NCBI RefSeq assembly: GCF_900100765.1
Contig: NZ_FNFO01000016.1
Coordinates: 1 to 64,000 of the forward strand
Direction: 5' to 3'
Origin: Catalinimonas alkaloidigena
GTDB taxonomy: Bacteria > Bacteroidota > Bacteroidia > Cytophagales > Flexibacteraceae
Length of the DNA stretch: 64,000 nucleotides
The position numbers were made by a program, and so were the translations under genes. Positions 54,446-63,692 of the stretch are shown in pieces. The notes under the pieces are model-generated. The model was not told the DNA's origin. It was given only the letters and a program-made list of their open reading frames with translations, and ran no database searches. The stretch's first letter is position 1, and each line of letters starts with the position of its first letter.

Positions 54446-55024
54446 ATGACCGAACTCGAACACTACATCCGCAGCTACTTTGGCGTTACGCAAGACGATC
54501 TGGCCCAGATTTCCTCGTATTTCGAGCCGACGACCCTGGCCAAAGGCGAGTACTTTCTGAAGGCGGGGCGCTATTGCGACAAGCTGAGTTTTATCCGCTC
54601 CGGCTTTTTGCGCGTGTTTTCCAACCTGACGGGCCGGGAGGTGACGCAGTGGATCGGCACGAAAGGGTATTTTGTGACCGATCTGGCCGGACTTATGTTC
54701 GAGCAACCCTCTCGGAGTTCGATCCAGGCGCTGTCCGACTGCGAACTGTTCACCATCACGAAGGCCGACTACCTGGATCTGGGGCGGGTGGTGCCCCACT
54801 GGCACGCGTTGGAAAAGCGGTTTCTGGCGCGGTGTTTCATGGCACTGGAGGAGCGCATCCTGCACCTGCTTTCCCTGCCGGCCGAAGCGCGGTACCGCAC
54901 CTTATTTGCCCAGGACCGCGAGTTATTCAACCACGTGCCGCTGCAGTACCTGGCCTCGATGATGGGCATGACGCCCGAAACGCTCAGCCGGTTGCGGAAA
55001 AAAAGCCTTGACTACGGCGAGTGA
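54446..55024 (+). CDS. Crp/Fnr-family transcriptional regulator
   Basis: A 192-residue regulator with a cyclic-nucleotide-binding-like beta-roll (about 25-110, with ALAKGEYFLKAG-type and SGFLRVFSNLTGREVTQWIG stretches), a dimer helix (about 115-145) and a C-terminal helix-turn-helix. The recognition helix TPETLSRLRKK carries Glu178, Ser181 and Arg182 in the E--SR pattern that lets E. coli FNR read TTGAT. There is no N-terminal cysteine cluster, so it is not an oxygen-sensing FNR. A perfect TTGATnnnnATCAA palindrome begins 12 bases after its stop, ahead of the SRPBCC gene. Confidence 0.92.
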   Translation: MTELEHYIRSYFGVTQDDLAQISSYFEPTTLAKGEYFLKAGRYCDKLSFIRSGFLRVFSNLTGREVTQWIGTKGYFVTDLAGLMFEQPSRSSIQALSDCELFTITKADYLDLGRVVPHWHALEKRFLARCFMALEERILHLLSLPAEARYRTLFAQDRELFNHVPLQYLASMMGMTPETLSRLRKKSLDYGE

Positions 55025-55035
55025 GGGGAGCATTT

Positions 55036-55051
55036 CTTGATCTAGATCAAG
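55036..55051. promoter_or_regulatory. Perfect FNR/Crp-type operator, CTTGATCTAGATCAAG
   Basis: The 16-base palindrome contains TTGAT-CTAG-ATCAA (55037-55050), an exact FNR-type half-site pair. It lies between the Crp/Fnr gene and the SRPBCC gene. A -7-like GATCTTTG at 55073-55080 would put the centre of the site near -40, the usual place for class II activation. Confidence 0.75.
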
Positions 55052-55129
55052 TGGACGTGCGCCTTTGCGAAGGATCTTTGCTTCCACAGCAATCGAGCTT
55101 CAGCTCATCTCAACGCAAGTCTTTTTCTC

Positions 55130-55570
55130 ATGAAACCGATCAACCAACAAGCCCCCGTCGTTTGTGCGCAATCCGTGCTGATTCACGCCACGCCCACGCG
55201 CGTCTGGCGCGTGCTGTCCGACATTGCGCAGTGGCCTACCTGGCAACGAGACGTCTCCCGCGCGCAACTGCACGGGCCACTGCAACCCCGCACCACGTTC
55301 GACTGGAAAACCGGTGGCATGCACATCCATTCGACGTTGCACACGGTCGAGCCCGAAAAGCGACTCGGCTGGACGGGCGAGGTCTTCGGCATCCACGCCG
55401 TGCACAACTGGGAATTTGAAGCGAAACCCGGCGGGACGCAAGTCTCGGTGAGCGAAAGCATGGAGGGCCTGCTGGCCCGTCTTTTCAAAGGCGCTTTCAA
55501 CCGAACCCTCGCCAAAGGGATGGGGCAATCGCTCCGGGAATTGAAGATCGCTTGCGAGGCGATGGCTTAA
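55130..55570 (+). CDS. SRPBCC (START/polyketide cyclase-like) protein
   Basis: A 146-residue soluble protein of the SRPBCC superfamily, which forms a deep hydrophobic ligand pocket. VLIHATPTRVWRVLSDIAQWPTWQRDV at 16-42 is the usual N-terminal signature, and the C-terminal long helix is GAFNRTLAKGMGQSLRELKIACE. Ligand and reaction are unknown. It lies 106 bases after the Crp/Fnr gene with the perfect operator in between, so it is the most likely target of that regulator. The 3' end overlaps the convergent acyltransferase gene by 4 bases. Confidence 0.88.
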   Translation: MKPINQQAPVVCAQSVLIHATPTRVWRVLSDIAQWPTWQRDVSRAQLHGPLQPRTTFDWKTGGMHIHSTLHTVEPEKRLGWTGEVFGIHAVHNWEFEAKPGGTQVSVSESMEGLLARLFKGAFNRTLAKGMGQSLRELKIACEAMA

Positions 55571-56649
55571 CCTTCCGCACTGAGCGGACGGTAGCGGCGT
55601 TTCAGCCGCAAGAAATACCCTTCGTAGAAGCGATACGACACGTGCGCGACTAAAATTGTCAGGCCGATTACCCCAACGTTGATCGCAACAATGACGAGAG
55701 CATCGGGAAGAACCATTTGGGCCGTTAGTTTTAGAAATACGAAAACCATTAGGTTCATCACGATGGCGTGATACATGTAGAGGCCGTAGGAAATTTTTCC
55801 CAGGTGCAGTGCCCAGCGGTTTCGGATGGTAAAGAGAGGATCGTAGGCCAGCGTGAAGAGGAGAAAGCCAAACAGCAGGGTGTTTACTGCGTGGTAGGTC
55901 ACGAGCGGAAGCGACGTGACCAGATCGGTACAAAAATGGCAGACCGTCACGCCTAGCACTAACACTTGAAACGGCCGATTGCCCCGTAGCCCCTGTAGCC
56001 TGCCTTGTTCGGCCAGTACCGACAAAAGCCCTCCGAACGAAAAGTAGTAGAAGTGGAGGTAAAATGGGTTGGCAAACGTGGAGAGCAGGCCAAGGCTTAC
56101 CACAGTAAAGGCCGCCAGAAAGGGCACAAAGAAACTGCTGTGGAGCCACGCCATCGCGGGGGCTACTGCCAGGTAAAATTGCTCTTCGACGCCGAGCGAC
56201 CACAGAATGGATAGAATGCCACCGGGGTTATACAAGCTCACAAAAACATTAGGCAGAAAAAACGTGCACAGCAGGATTCCCTCCACCAGATTGTACTCAA
56301 TCGGAAACGGAATGCCAAGCAACGGCAGCAGGACATGGTAGAATACGAAACCAAAAATCAGGATCAGGTAGTAGAGGGGGAAGATGCGCAGGATGCGACG
56401 CGTATAAAACTGTCCGATGGCGACCGCCCCCGTCTTTTCTTTCTCTAGGTACAACAGGCGGATGATGAGAAAACCGCTCAACGTGAAAAAAGCAAAGACC
56501 GCCTCGCTGCCCCGGTGAAAAAGGGGAAAGTTGTCGAAAGCAGGCAAACCCTGATTGTGGGAGAGCTGTGGGATGTGGAAGAGAATAACGAGCAGAGCAA
56601 GAACAAAACGAAGAGGGTCGAGATTCGGGAGCGAAGGACGCGAATGCAT
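55567..56649 (-). CDS. Acyltransferase 3 family membrane protein
   Basis: The ATG at 56649 gives 360 residues. About ten membrane helices are present, with the family marks NLDPLRFVLALLVILFHIPQ (conserved His) near the start, AVFAFFTLSGFLII, FYTRRILRIFPLYYL, and SLGVEEQFYLAVAPAM. Such proteins O-acylate (often acetylate) cell-surface sugars and lipids using a cytoplasmic acyl donor. It is not linked to a polysaccharide cluster here, so the acceptor is unknown. Confidence 0.9.
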   Translation of the reverse strand: MHSRPSLPNLDPLRFVLALLVILFHIPQLSHNQGLPAFDNFPLFHRGSEAVFAFFTLSGFLIIRLLYLEKEKTGAVAIGQFYTRRILRIFPLYYLILIFGFVFYHVLLPLLGIPFPIEYNLVEGILLCTFFLPNVFVSLYNPGGILSILWSLGVEEQFYLAVAPAMAWLHSSFFVPFLAAFTVVSLGLLSTFANPFYLHFYYFSFGGLLSVLAEQGRLQGLRGNRPFQVLVLGVTVCHFCTDLVTSLPLVTYHAVNTLLFGFLLFTLAYDPLFTIRNRWALHLGKISYGLYMYHAIVMNLMVFVFLKLTAQMVLPDALVIVAINVGVIGLTILVAHVSYRFYEGYFLRLKRRYRPLSAEG

Positions 56650-56955
56650 ACGGTCTGAAAAAGGCCGCTCCAAAACCGAAGCGGTAGAAAAACGTGCCTT
56701 AAAAGTCGGGAAACTATTAAAACTTTCGCAGATCAACTGCACAAGAACCCCAAGCATTAACAGTCAGCCCCATCCGGAAGCAGTAAAAGGTCCTGCCTAC
56801 GAAGGCACCAGGGGTTGATTTTCTGTCGAAGCGAAAGTAGATCAGTAGCACCCCATCTTTTGTTGATAAAGCGTCTGGCCTTTCCGAATACTCAGGACGT
56901 AACGCCCGGTTCCCCCTCTCAGCGAGTATTGTGATTGCTGGGGCGAGTTTACAAT
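56650..56955. other. 306-base gap between acyltransferase and permease genes
   Basis: Open frames here are continuations of shadows from the acyltransferase gene. A loose inverted repeat AATACTC/GAGTATT lies at 56887-56930. No promoter, tRNA or other RNA gene was recognised with confidence. Confidence 0.5.
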
Positions 56956-59376
56956 CTATTCGTTTTTAAGTGAATGCACCGGATTGCTGCGGGCGGCGCG
57001 CACGCTTTGGAAGCTGACCGTCAGCCAGGCCACCACCAGGGCAGTCAGGCCGGCGAGGAGGAACCACAGCGGGTTGAGCGGAATGCGGTAGGCGAATCCG
57101 GAGAGCCACTGGTGCATGCCCCACCACGCCACCGGAATGCCGATCAGCAGCGAACCCAGTACCAGAAAGGTAAACTCGCGGTTCAGCAGAATCACGATGT
57201 CGGCGATGGAGGCTCCCAGCACCTTGCGGACGCCGATTTCTTTCGTGCGTTGCGAAACCGTGTGGGCCACCAGGCCGATCAACCCCAGGCAGGCAATGAG
57301 CAGCGCCACGCCCGCGAAAAAGCGAAACAGCTTCCCGATGCGCTCTTCGCGCTGGTACAGCGTCGCCAGGTGGTCGTCCAGAAACTGGTACGAGTAAACG
57401 TACTCGGGATAGAGGCCGCTCCAGACGTCCTGCACCTGCGCGAGGGTTTCAGGAACGCGGTCGGGCGCAAGTTGCACCATGGCCGAGAGGTAAAACGGAG
57501 GGAAGTTCAGCATCACCATCGGCGTGATGCGGTTGTGCAGGGAAGACAGGTGAAAATCTTTCGTCACCCCGACAATCTCCCCCTGGTAATCGTACAGGCC
57601 GATGACGTACCGGTGGCCCAGGGCCGCTTCCGGCGTCAGTCCCAGGGTTTTGACCAAGGCTTCGTTGACCACCATCGGCACGACCGAGCCGTCGGCTGGT
57701 ATCGTATCCTGCATCTGCATTTCGTCAGAAAGGGTGAGCCACCGGCCCGCCGCCAGTTGCAGATCGAACATCGCTGGGTATTCTGCATCGACGGTTTTTA
57801 CGTCGATGGAAATGCGTTCGTTCGGCGTCGCGGGGTCCGGGGTAAGATTGGTCGTGAACTGCATTTCGGAAACCGGTGTGCCGACGCCCAGGGAAACGGC
57901 CTGCACGCCCGGCACCCGCCGCAGCCGTTCGGCCAGCTGCGTACTGACCTGTTGCTGCGGGAGCGGCAGGTTGATGATCAGGTCACGGCGGAACCCCAGG
58001 TCGCGGTTCTGGAAATACCGCAGTTGCCGCCCGACGATGAACATGCCCGCCAACAGCGCCACCGACACGGCAAATTGGGCGATCACCAGCGAGCGTCGCA
58101 GCCACAGGCCACCGGGCGTAACGCTGCCCCGTTGCCCTTTTAACACGGCCGTGGGGCGGTAACCCGACAGGACAAATGCCGGATACAGGCCGCTCAGCAC
58201 CGTCAGGAGGAGCGTCAGAAGCGCGAGAAACCCGAGGAGGCGCGGGCTGGTGATGAGTCGCTCCGTAAGCGGCTGTTCCAGGAAACCGTTGACCAGGGGT
58301 AGCATCAGTTCGGCCAGCAGAAGTCCCGACAGGGATGCGAGTACGGTCATGACCGCCGTTTCGGTCAGAAACTGCCGGATCAGTTGCAGGCGCTCTGCCC
58401 CAATGGCTTTGCGGACGCCCACCTCGCGGGCGCGGCGAACGCCCTGCGCTGTGGCCAGGTTCACAAAGTTGATCGCCGCCACGGCCAGCACCAGCAGCCC
58501 CACCATTGAGAAAAACCACAGGTACGTCGTACTGACCGTCGGGCCGACGTTCGAGCCCGCGTACGTTTCATCGGAGCGGATGGTCAGCAGCGGTTGCAGG
58601 GCAAACGTATGACGCTCGGCGTTATTCGGGGGGAGGTACTTTTTACCGAACGCGGCCAGTCGGTCGGTGTACGCAGCGGGGTGCGTTCCCTCGGGAAGAA
58701 TCACGTACACGAAACCCGCCATGCGCAATCCCCAGCGGTCGGTGGGGAACCCCAGCACTTTTTCGGACAGGGCTTCGCGCGCGATCAGCATCCGCACGGG
58801 CAGGTGCATGTTATCCGCCGGGTCGCGCATAAGGCCGCGTACGGTAAGATCGACTTCGTTGTCGTAGCGGAACGTTTGCCCCATCGGGTCGGCGTTGCCA
58901 AAGAGTTTCTGCGCCAGACTTTCGGCCAGGATCACCCCGTCGGCGTAGGCCAGCGCCGTTTTCCCTTCGCCGCGGATCAGGTCGAACGACAGGATGTCGA
59001 GCAGTTGCGGCTCGGCGAAAACCACCCCGTTCTCCTCGAACTTTTGTCCGTCGGCCAGCGTCAACTGGTGGTCGTCGCCTTGCGCGTGAATCCCCGCCAC
59101 CTGCAGCTCCGGAAACTCTTCCCGCAGGGCTTCTGCCAGCGGGTAGGGCGTGGTCGCTCCCATTTCCTCGCCGTTGGGCGTTCGCGTCCGCTCCACCACC
59201 CGGTAGGTCCGCTCCGGAAGCGGATGCTGCCGATCGAAACTCCGTTCGTGCGTCACAAACAGGTATACCAGCAGACAGCAGGCGATGCCCGCCGCCAGAC
59301 CCGTCACGTTGAGCAGGGTAAACAGCGACTGTTTGCGGAGGTGGCGGAAGGCAATCAAAAGGTCGTTACGGAACAT
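56956..59376 (-). CDS. Large ABC-type permease, MacB_PCD/FtsX family, no ATPase domain
   Basis: An 806-residue permease with the same plan as the one at 36312: FRHLRKQSLFTLLNVTGLAAGIACCLLV at the N-terminus, a periplasmic domain, GVRRAREVGVRKAIGAERLQ in the middle, a second periplasmic domain, VSQRTKEIGVRKVLGASIAD near 710, and the terminal SFQSVRAARSNPVHSLKNE. There is no ATP-binding domain or adjacent ATPase. It lies 239 bases downstream of the next permease gene, with an inverted repeat in that gap. Substrate unknown. Confidence 0.9.
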   Translation of the reverse strand: MFRNDLLIAFRHLRKQSLFTLLNVTGLAAGIACCLLVYLFVTHERSFDRQHPLPERTYRVVERTRTPNGEEMGATTPYPLAEALREEFPELQVAGIHAQGDDHQLTLADGQKFEENGVVFAEPQLLDILSFDLIRGEGKTALAYADGVILAESLAQKLFGNADPMGQTFRYDNEVDLTVRGLMRDPADNMHLPVRMLIAREALSEKVLGFPTDRWGLRMAGFVYVILPEGTHPAAYTDRLAAFGKKYLPPNNAERHTFALQPLLTIRSDETYAGSNVGPTVSTTYLWFFSMVGLLVLAVAAINFVNLATAQGVRRAREVGVRKAIGAERLQLIRQFLTETAVMTVLASLSGLLLAELMLPLVNGFLEQPLTERLITSPRLLGFLALLTLLLTVLSGLYPAFVLSGYRPTAVLKGQRGSVTPGGLWLRRSLVIAQFAVSVALLAGMFIVGRQLRYFQNRDLGFRRDLIINLPLPQQQVSTQLAERLRRVPGVQAVSLGVGTPVSEMQFTTNLTPDPATPNERISIDVKTVDAEYPAMFDLQLAAGRWLTLSDEMQMQDTIPADGSVVPMVVNEALVKTLGLTPEAALGHRYVIGLYDYQGEIVGVTKDFHLSSLHNRITPMVMLNFPPFYLSAMVQLAPDRVPETLAQVQDVWSGLYPEYVYSYQFLDDHLATLYQREERIGKLFRFFAGVALLIACLGLIGLVAHTVSQRTKEIGVRKVLGASIADIVILLNREFTFLVLGSLLIGIPVAWWGMHQWLSGFAYRIPLNPLWFLLAGLTALVVAWLTVSFQSVRAARSNPVHSLKNE

Positions 59377-59443
59377 GGCGATCTATTGAGTTTGGAAGGT
59401 GGTAAGGGTAGAAGGTTACTGAGTTCAGAGTTATCGAGTTTAA

Positions 59444-59581
59444 AGTTCTGAGTTCTGAGTTTAAAGCTCAAGCCGGGCGACTTAAAGTGCGTTTGCGACG
59501 ATGCGTCACACTTCGTTTCCCAACTGCGAATTGCCAACCGCCCACTGAAGACTGTAAATTCTAAACTCAAAACTCAGAACT
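59444..59581. repeat. Inverted repeat of GAGTT-type units between two permease genes
   Basis: A 19-base sequence at 59444-59462 built of GTTCTGA units and its reverse complement at 59563-59581 (one mismatch) enclose 100 bases. Related AGTTC/GAGTT units also occur at 59421-59445 and, diverged, at 63530-63585. Confidence 0.8.
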
Positions 59582-59604
59582 TCTTCCGCTCCGCGCCTCG
59601 CGCC

Positions 59605-59646
59605 ATTCAATCATTTCATTCGCTCCTGAGCGAACGGACCGGATTG
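59605..59646. repeat. 42-base direct repeat at permease 3' ends, copy 1
   Basis: This 42-base segment is identical to 63651-63692. It covers the last codons of the permease (RSLRSE), the stop and about 11 bases beyond it. Confidence 0.85.
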
Positions 59647-62060
59647 CTACGGGCGGCCTTTAGCGATTGCAGCCCCACGCTCAGCAGCGCTACGACCAGG
59701 GCGGCACCTCCCGCCAGGGCGAACGGCTGCCAGCTCAGGTCAGTGCGGTACGCGAAGGCATCGAGCCAGCGGTGCATGATCCACAGCGAGAGCGGGACCG
59801 ACACCAGAAAGGCCACGCCCACCAGCAGCGCGAACTCGCGGGACAGAAGCAGGACAATCTGCGATACTGAAGCCCCCAGTACTTTGCGGACGCCGATTTC
59901 TTTCGTGCGCTGGGTGGCGGTGTAGGTGGCCAGCCCAACCAGACCCAGGCAGGCGATGAAAATGGCCAGCCCGGCAAAGGCCATGAAGATGGACCCCAGC
60001 CGCTGTTCGGTGCGGTACGTTTCCGTGAACCGGTCGTCGAGGAACGAGTAGGCGAACGGCTGCCCCGGAGCCAGCGCTTTCCACTTGGTTTCCAGGGCCG
60101 TAATCAGTTGAGGCAGGTCGCGGGTCTGGGCACGAACCGATAAACTTCCCTGACTCCGCCCCAGGCGCATGCCCAGCGGACCGATGTGCTGACGGAGCGA
60201 TTCGAAGTGGAAATCTTTCACGACGCCGATGATCGTGAGGCTTTCGGTCGCGCCCGTCCGGAAGTCGGTGATGCTGCTCAGGCGTTGACCGATCGGGTTC
60301 TCAAACCCAAAGGCACGGGCGGCCGACTCGTTCAGGAGAATGGCCGACGAGTCGCTGGGGAAGTCGACCGAGAAGTCGCGGCCCGCCACGATCTCCATGC
60401 CGAAGGTGTTGATGTAGTCGTGGTCGACAAACCAGTTTTGCATCGAAACGGCCGCTTCCTGATCGGTATTTCCTTCGGGGAACAGCGGACTGTCGTTGCG
60501 GTACGAGGGCACGGGCAGGTACCCTGTCACCGAGGCGTTCACCACCCCGGGCAGTTTTTTGATCTCTTCCTTGAACGACTGCACCTGGTTGCCCATCGCG
60601 TACACGTCGTTGATCAACAGCACCTGTTCTTTGTTGAATCCCAGCTTTTTCTGTTGAATGTACTGCAATTGCCGCCCGACCACGAGTGTGCCGATGATCA
60701 GCACGATGGAGGTGACGAACTGAAATACGACCAGCCCCTTCCGCAGAAACGCCCCCCGCGAGGCGCTGACGACCTGCCCCTTCAGAACGCGGATCGGCTG
60801 GAAGGCCGACAGGAAAAACGCCGGGTAGCTGCCCGCCAGCAGGCCCACCACCAGCGCCCCGACCAGCAGCAGCGGTAGCGTCCAGGGAGTGCCCACCAGC
60901 GACAGCGTCAGGGTTTTGTTGGTGAAGTTGTTGTAAAACGGCAGCACCAGTTGCACCAGGGCGACGGCCAGCACAAAGGCCACGGCACTGACCAGCACCG
61001 ACTCGCTGAGAAACTGCCCGACGAGTTGCTGCCGCAGCGAGCCCACGGCTTTGCGAATGCCCACTTCCTTGGCGCGCATCGCGGCGCGGGCCGTGGCCAG
61101 GTTCATGAAGTTGATGCAGGCCAGCAGGAGGATGAACGCCGCAATGGCCGAGAAGATCCACACGTACAAAATGCTGCCGTTCGGTTCCAGCTCGGCCGTG
61201 AGGTCGGAATGCAGGTGGATGTCGGTGAGGGGCTGGAGGGTGTATACCAGCTTGTTGCCCGAAGCTTCAAACGCTTCTGTGTCGTTCACGCCCAGCACTT
61301 GCGCGGCCTGCGGCAGGATATGGGTCTCGATCAGGTGTGGCATTTTGGCTTCCAGTGCAGGGGCCGCGGCCGGATCGGTCAGCAGCACGTACGTGACGAA
61401 GTTGTGGCTCAGCCAGTTGTCCTGTCGGCTCTCTTCCAGCGAAACCATCGACAGAAACACGTCGAAGTGAAAGTGGGTATTGGAAGGCAGGTCGGGTACC
61501 ACGCCCGTCACTCGGTAGTCGACTTCGTTGTCCAGCACCAAGGTCTGGCCGAGGATGCTCTCGCCTTTGTCCAGTTCAGGACCGAAATAGCGCCGGGCGG
61601 CCGATTCGCTCAACAGCAGCGTCTGGGGTTCGCGCAGCGCCTGTTGTGGATTGCCTTGCAACATCGGCAGCTGAAATACCTGGAAGAGTGTGCTGTCGGC
61701 GTAGATCACCTTTTCTTCCTTCAGGTTCTCCTGCGTGCCCCGCCGCACCAGAAACGAACCCTGTTCGCGGAACCGTACGCTGGCTTCCACTTCCGGGTAA
61801 TCCCGCGCCAGGGTTTCGGCCATCGGGTCCTGCACCACCGCGCCGTACATGTGGTTGCCCCCAAACAGGATTTCGCTCTTCACCCGGAAGATGCGCTCGG
61901 CGTTGGGAAAGTGGCGGTCGTAGCTCAGCTCGTCCTGCACAAACAGCACGATCAACAGGCAACAGGCCACGCCGACGGCCAGACCCAGGATGTTGATAAA
62001 GGAGTAGCCTTTCTGTTTGCGGAGGTTCCGCCAGGCGGTGAGGAAGTAATTGCGAAGCAT
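59616..62060 (-). CDS. Large ABC-type permease, MacB_PCD/FtsX family, no ATPase domain
   Basis: The ATG at 62060 gives 814 residues starting MLRNYFLTAWRNLRKQKGYSFINILGLAVG. The middle FtsX motif is AAMRAKEVGIRKAVGSLRQQ, the late one TQRTKEIGVRKVLGASVSQ, and the end GLQSLKAARSNPVRSLRSE. Layout and membrane plan match the other two complete permeases. It starts 10 bases after the T9SS BNR-repeat gene, so the two are probably co-transcribed. Its 3' end shares 42 identical bases with the permease at the right edge, which suggests recent duplication or gene conversion. Confidence 0.9.
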   Translation of the reverse strand: MLRNYFLTAWRNLRKQKGYSFINILGLAVGVACCLLIVLFVQDELSYDRHFPNAERIFRVKSEILFGGNHMYGAVVQDPMAETLARDYPEVEASVRFREQGSFLVRRGTQENLKEEKVIYADSTLFQVFQLPMLQGNPQQALREPQTLLLSESAARRYFGPELDKGESILGQTLVLDNEVDYRVTGVVPDLPSNTHFHFDVFLSMVSLEESRQDNWLSHNFVTYVLLTDPAAAPALEAKMPHLIETHILPQAAQVLGVNDTEAFEASGNKLVYTLQPLTDIHLHSDLTAELEPNGSILYVWIFSAIAAFILLLACINFMNLATARAAMRAKEVGIRKAVGSLRQQLVGQFLSESVLVSAVAFVLAVALVQLVLPFYNNFTNKTLTLSLVGTPWTLPLLLVGALVVGLLAGSYPAFFLSAFQPIRVLKGQVVSASRGAFLRKGLVVFQFVTSIVLIIGTLVVGRQLQYIQQKKLGFNKEQVLLINDVYAMGNQVQSFKEEIKKLPGVVNASVTGYLPVPSYRNDSPLFPEGNTDQEAAVSMQNWFVDHDYINTFGMEIVAGRDFSVDFPSDSSAILLNESAARAFGFENPIGQRLSSITDFRTGATESLTIIGVVKDFHFESLRQHIGPLGMRLGRSQGSLSVRAQTRDLPQLITALETKWKALAPGQPFAYSFLDDRFTETYRTEQRLGSIFMAFAGLAIFIACLGLVGLATYTATQRTKEIGVRKVLGASVSQIVLLLSREFALLVGVAFLVSVPLSLWIMHRWLDAFAYRTDLSWQPFALAGGAALVVALLSVGLQSLKAARSNPVRSLRSE

Positions 62061-62070
62061 ACCTTGAGCG

Positions 62071-63477
62071 TTAGTGTGAAGAAGTGAGCACAACCCGCGT
62101 GTGGAAGTGCCGTTGACGTTGCGTGACCGACAGCAGGTAAACCCCACGGGGCAAGCCCGCTACCGGGAAGGTGACGTGCCCGCCCGACGGCTGCCGTTCG
62201 GTTTGGCCGACGGTCCGTCCGGTGAGGTCTTGCAGCAGGAGGCGGACGGGGGCCGCGTCGGACACGTGTACGGAAATGAAGTCGTCCGCCGGATTGGGAA
62301 AGACGGAGACGGCCCACGCGAACTCATCTTGCGGAGCGCTCGTCGGGGTGCGTTGGCTATGGTCCGTGAAGTAAACCCGGTGGTCGCCTTCCTGCACGAC
62401 GAATATACGCCCGTCGTGTTGCCGGGCAAATTGACACTGGTGATAGCGCGGACCGACCGGATACAGCGGCACGGACTGCCACGGCGCTTGCCCGTCGTCG
62501 GATACAAAGATACTGCCGTTGGTGGGTGTGGCCATCGTGCGCCGGTTGACGTACACATGGCCCCGGTCGGGCACAAAAAGCAGGTTGTGAATTTCGGGGT
62601 AATCCCACGCGTACCCGATGGGAACCACCTGTTTGTGCTGCCAGGGCAGGGCGGCCACCGCCCCCTCGAACGAGTGGACGAGGGTGACCTGCGTGCTGGC
62701 CGAACCAAAGGCCCCGCCGTAGCTGAGGTACAGGGAATCGTCCGGCGCGACGTCCAGCGCGAAAATCTGCACAATGCTGCTTTCGTTCGGGGCACTGCCG
62801 CCCGTTTCGAACCGGGGCGTCGGCATGGGGTACCAGCTGGTTCCTTCGTCGGTCGAGTACAGCAGACGCCCGTCGCGGGCATGGTATTCGTTCACGGCAG
62901 CAAACAGCCGCCCCTGCCGGTCGCGGGCGAGGTGGGCGACGTACCGTCCGCTGCCGAGGCCCAGGTCCAGCGCCTGCCAGGTCGCCCCCCGATCCACCGA
63001 GCGGAAGATCCCCGCCCCGCGGAACAATCCCGAATCGTTCGGCCCTTCGACCAGATCGCCCGTGGCAGCAAATAAGGTGTCTTCTCCCACCACGAGCAGA
63101 TCGGTCACCGAAAACGTGGTTTCAAGGGGCGTCGACGACCAACTTTCGCCTCCGTTGTCCGAGCGGTACAAGGCATTGGCGCCCACCAGGGCGTATACCG
63201 TGCCCTGGGGCGTAATTGCCAGAAAGGAGACCGGAAGGTCCTCTAGCGGCAGCACCGCTTCCCAGGTCATGCCCCGGTCGTGACTACGAAAAATCCCTTC
63301 TTCTACGGTGCCTACCCATATATCGTCGGTCGTCGGATCCTGCGCGATGCTCAGGTTGCCTAATCCGGTTGAAGCCACGGGGGTAGCGGTCGTTTCGCTC
63401 CAGAAGGGCGAGGGCACTTGTGCCCCTCCCCGCAGGGAAAGGCCGATCAGAAGTACGAGGGTAAGCAAACGCAGCAT
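62071..63477 (-). CDS. T9SS-secreted BNR/Asp-box repeat protein
   Basis: A 468-residue exported protein with a signal peptide (LRLLTLVLLIGLSLRGGA, then Gln). Asp-box repeats of the SxDxGxxW kind recur: SHDRGMTW, SDNGGESW, SVDRGATW, STDEGTSW and a weaker SDDGQAPW, pointing to a beta-propeller as in sialidases and sortilin-like proteins. No sialidase catalytic Arg triad was identified, so it is probably a binding or structural propeller. The last 80 residues are a type A T9SS sorting domain (VFPNPADDFISV to LPRGVYLLSV). It is embedded in the permease array, 10 bases ahead of one permease gene. Confidence 0.88.
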   Translation of the reverse strand: MLRLLTLVLLIGLSLRGGAQVPSPFWSETTATPVASTGLGNLSIAQDPTTDDIWVGTVEEGIFRSHDRGMTWEAVLPLEDLPVSFLAITPQGTVYALVGANALYRSDNGGESWSSTPLETTFSVTDLLVVGEDTLFAATGDLVEGPNDSGLFRGAGIFRSVDRGATWQALDLGLGSGRYVAHLARDRQGRLFAAVNEYHARDGRLLYSTDEGTSWYPMPTPRFETGGSAPNESSIVQIFALDVAPDDSLYLSYGGAFGSASTQVTLVHSFEGAVAALPWQHKQVVPIGYAWDYPEIHNLLFVPDRGHVYVNRRTMATPTNGSIFVSDDGQAPWQSVPLYPVGPRYHQCQFARQHDGRIFVVQEGDHRVYFTDHSQRTPTSAPQDEFAWAVSVFPNPADDFISVHVSDAAPVRLLLQDLTGRTVGQTERQPSGGHVTFPVAGLPRGVYLLSVTQRQRHFHTRVVLTSSH

Positions 63478-63650
63478 GGGTTGGTTGGGAGTCGTTAAAA
63501 GGTTGCAGGTTTAGAAAGTGGGAAGGTTATAAAGTTCAGCGTTAGGGGTTTAAAGCTCAGCGCTCAAAGCTTAAGGCTCAACGTGTGAAGCGTCTCTGGT
63601 GTGATGCGTTGCAGTACGGCCCACGGATTCTCCAATTCTGTTATTCAGTA

Positions 63651-63692
63651 ATTCAATCATTTCATTCGCTCCTGAGCGAACGGACCGGATTG
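63651..63692. repeat. 42-base direct repeat at permease 3' ends, copy 2
   Basis: Identical to 59605-59646. It is preceded by ATTCAGTA-type sequence at 63643-63650, like the tandem repeat at 50077. Confidence 0.85.

Noticed and set aside
54446-55024. Calling the Crp/Fnr protein an oxygen-sensing FNR
   Set aside because: It has no N-terminal cysteine cluster for an iron-sulfur centre, although its DNA-reading residues match FNR.
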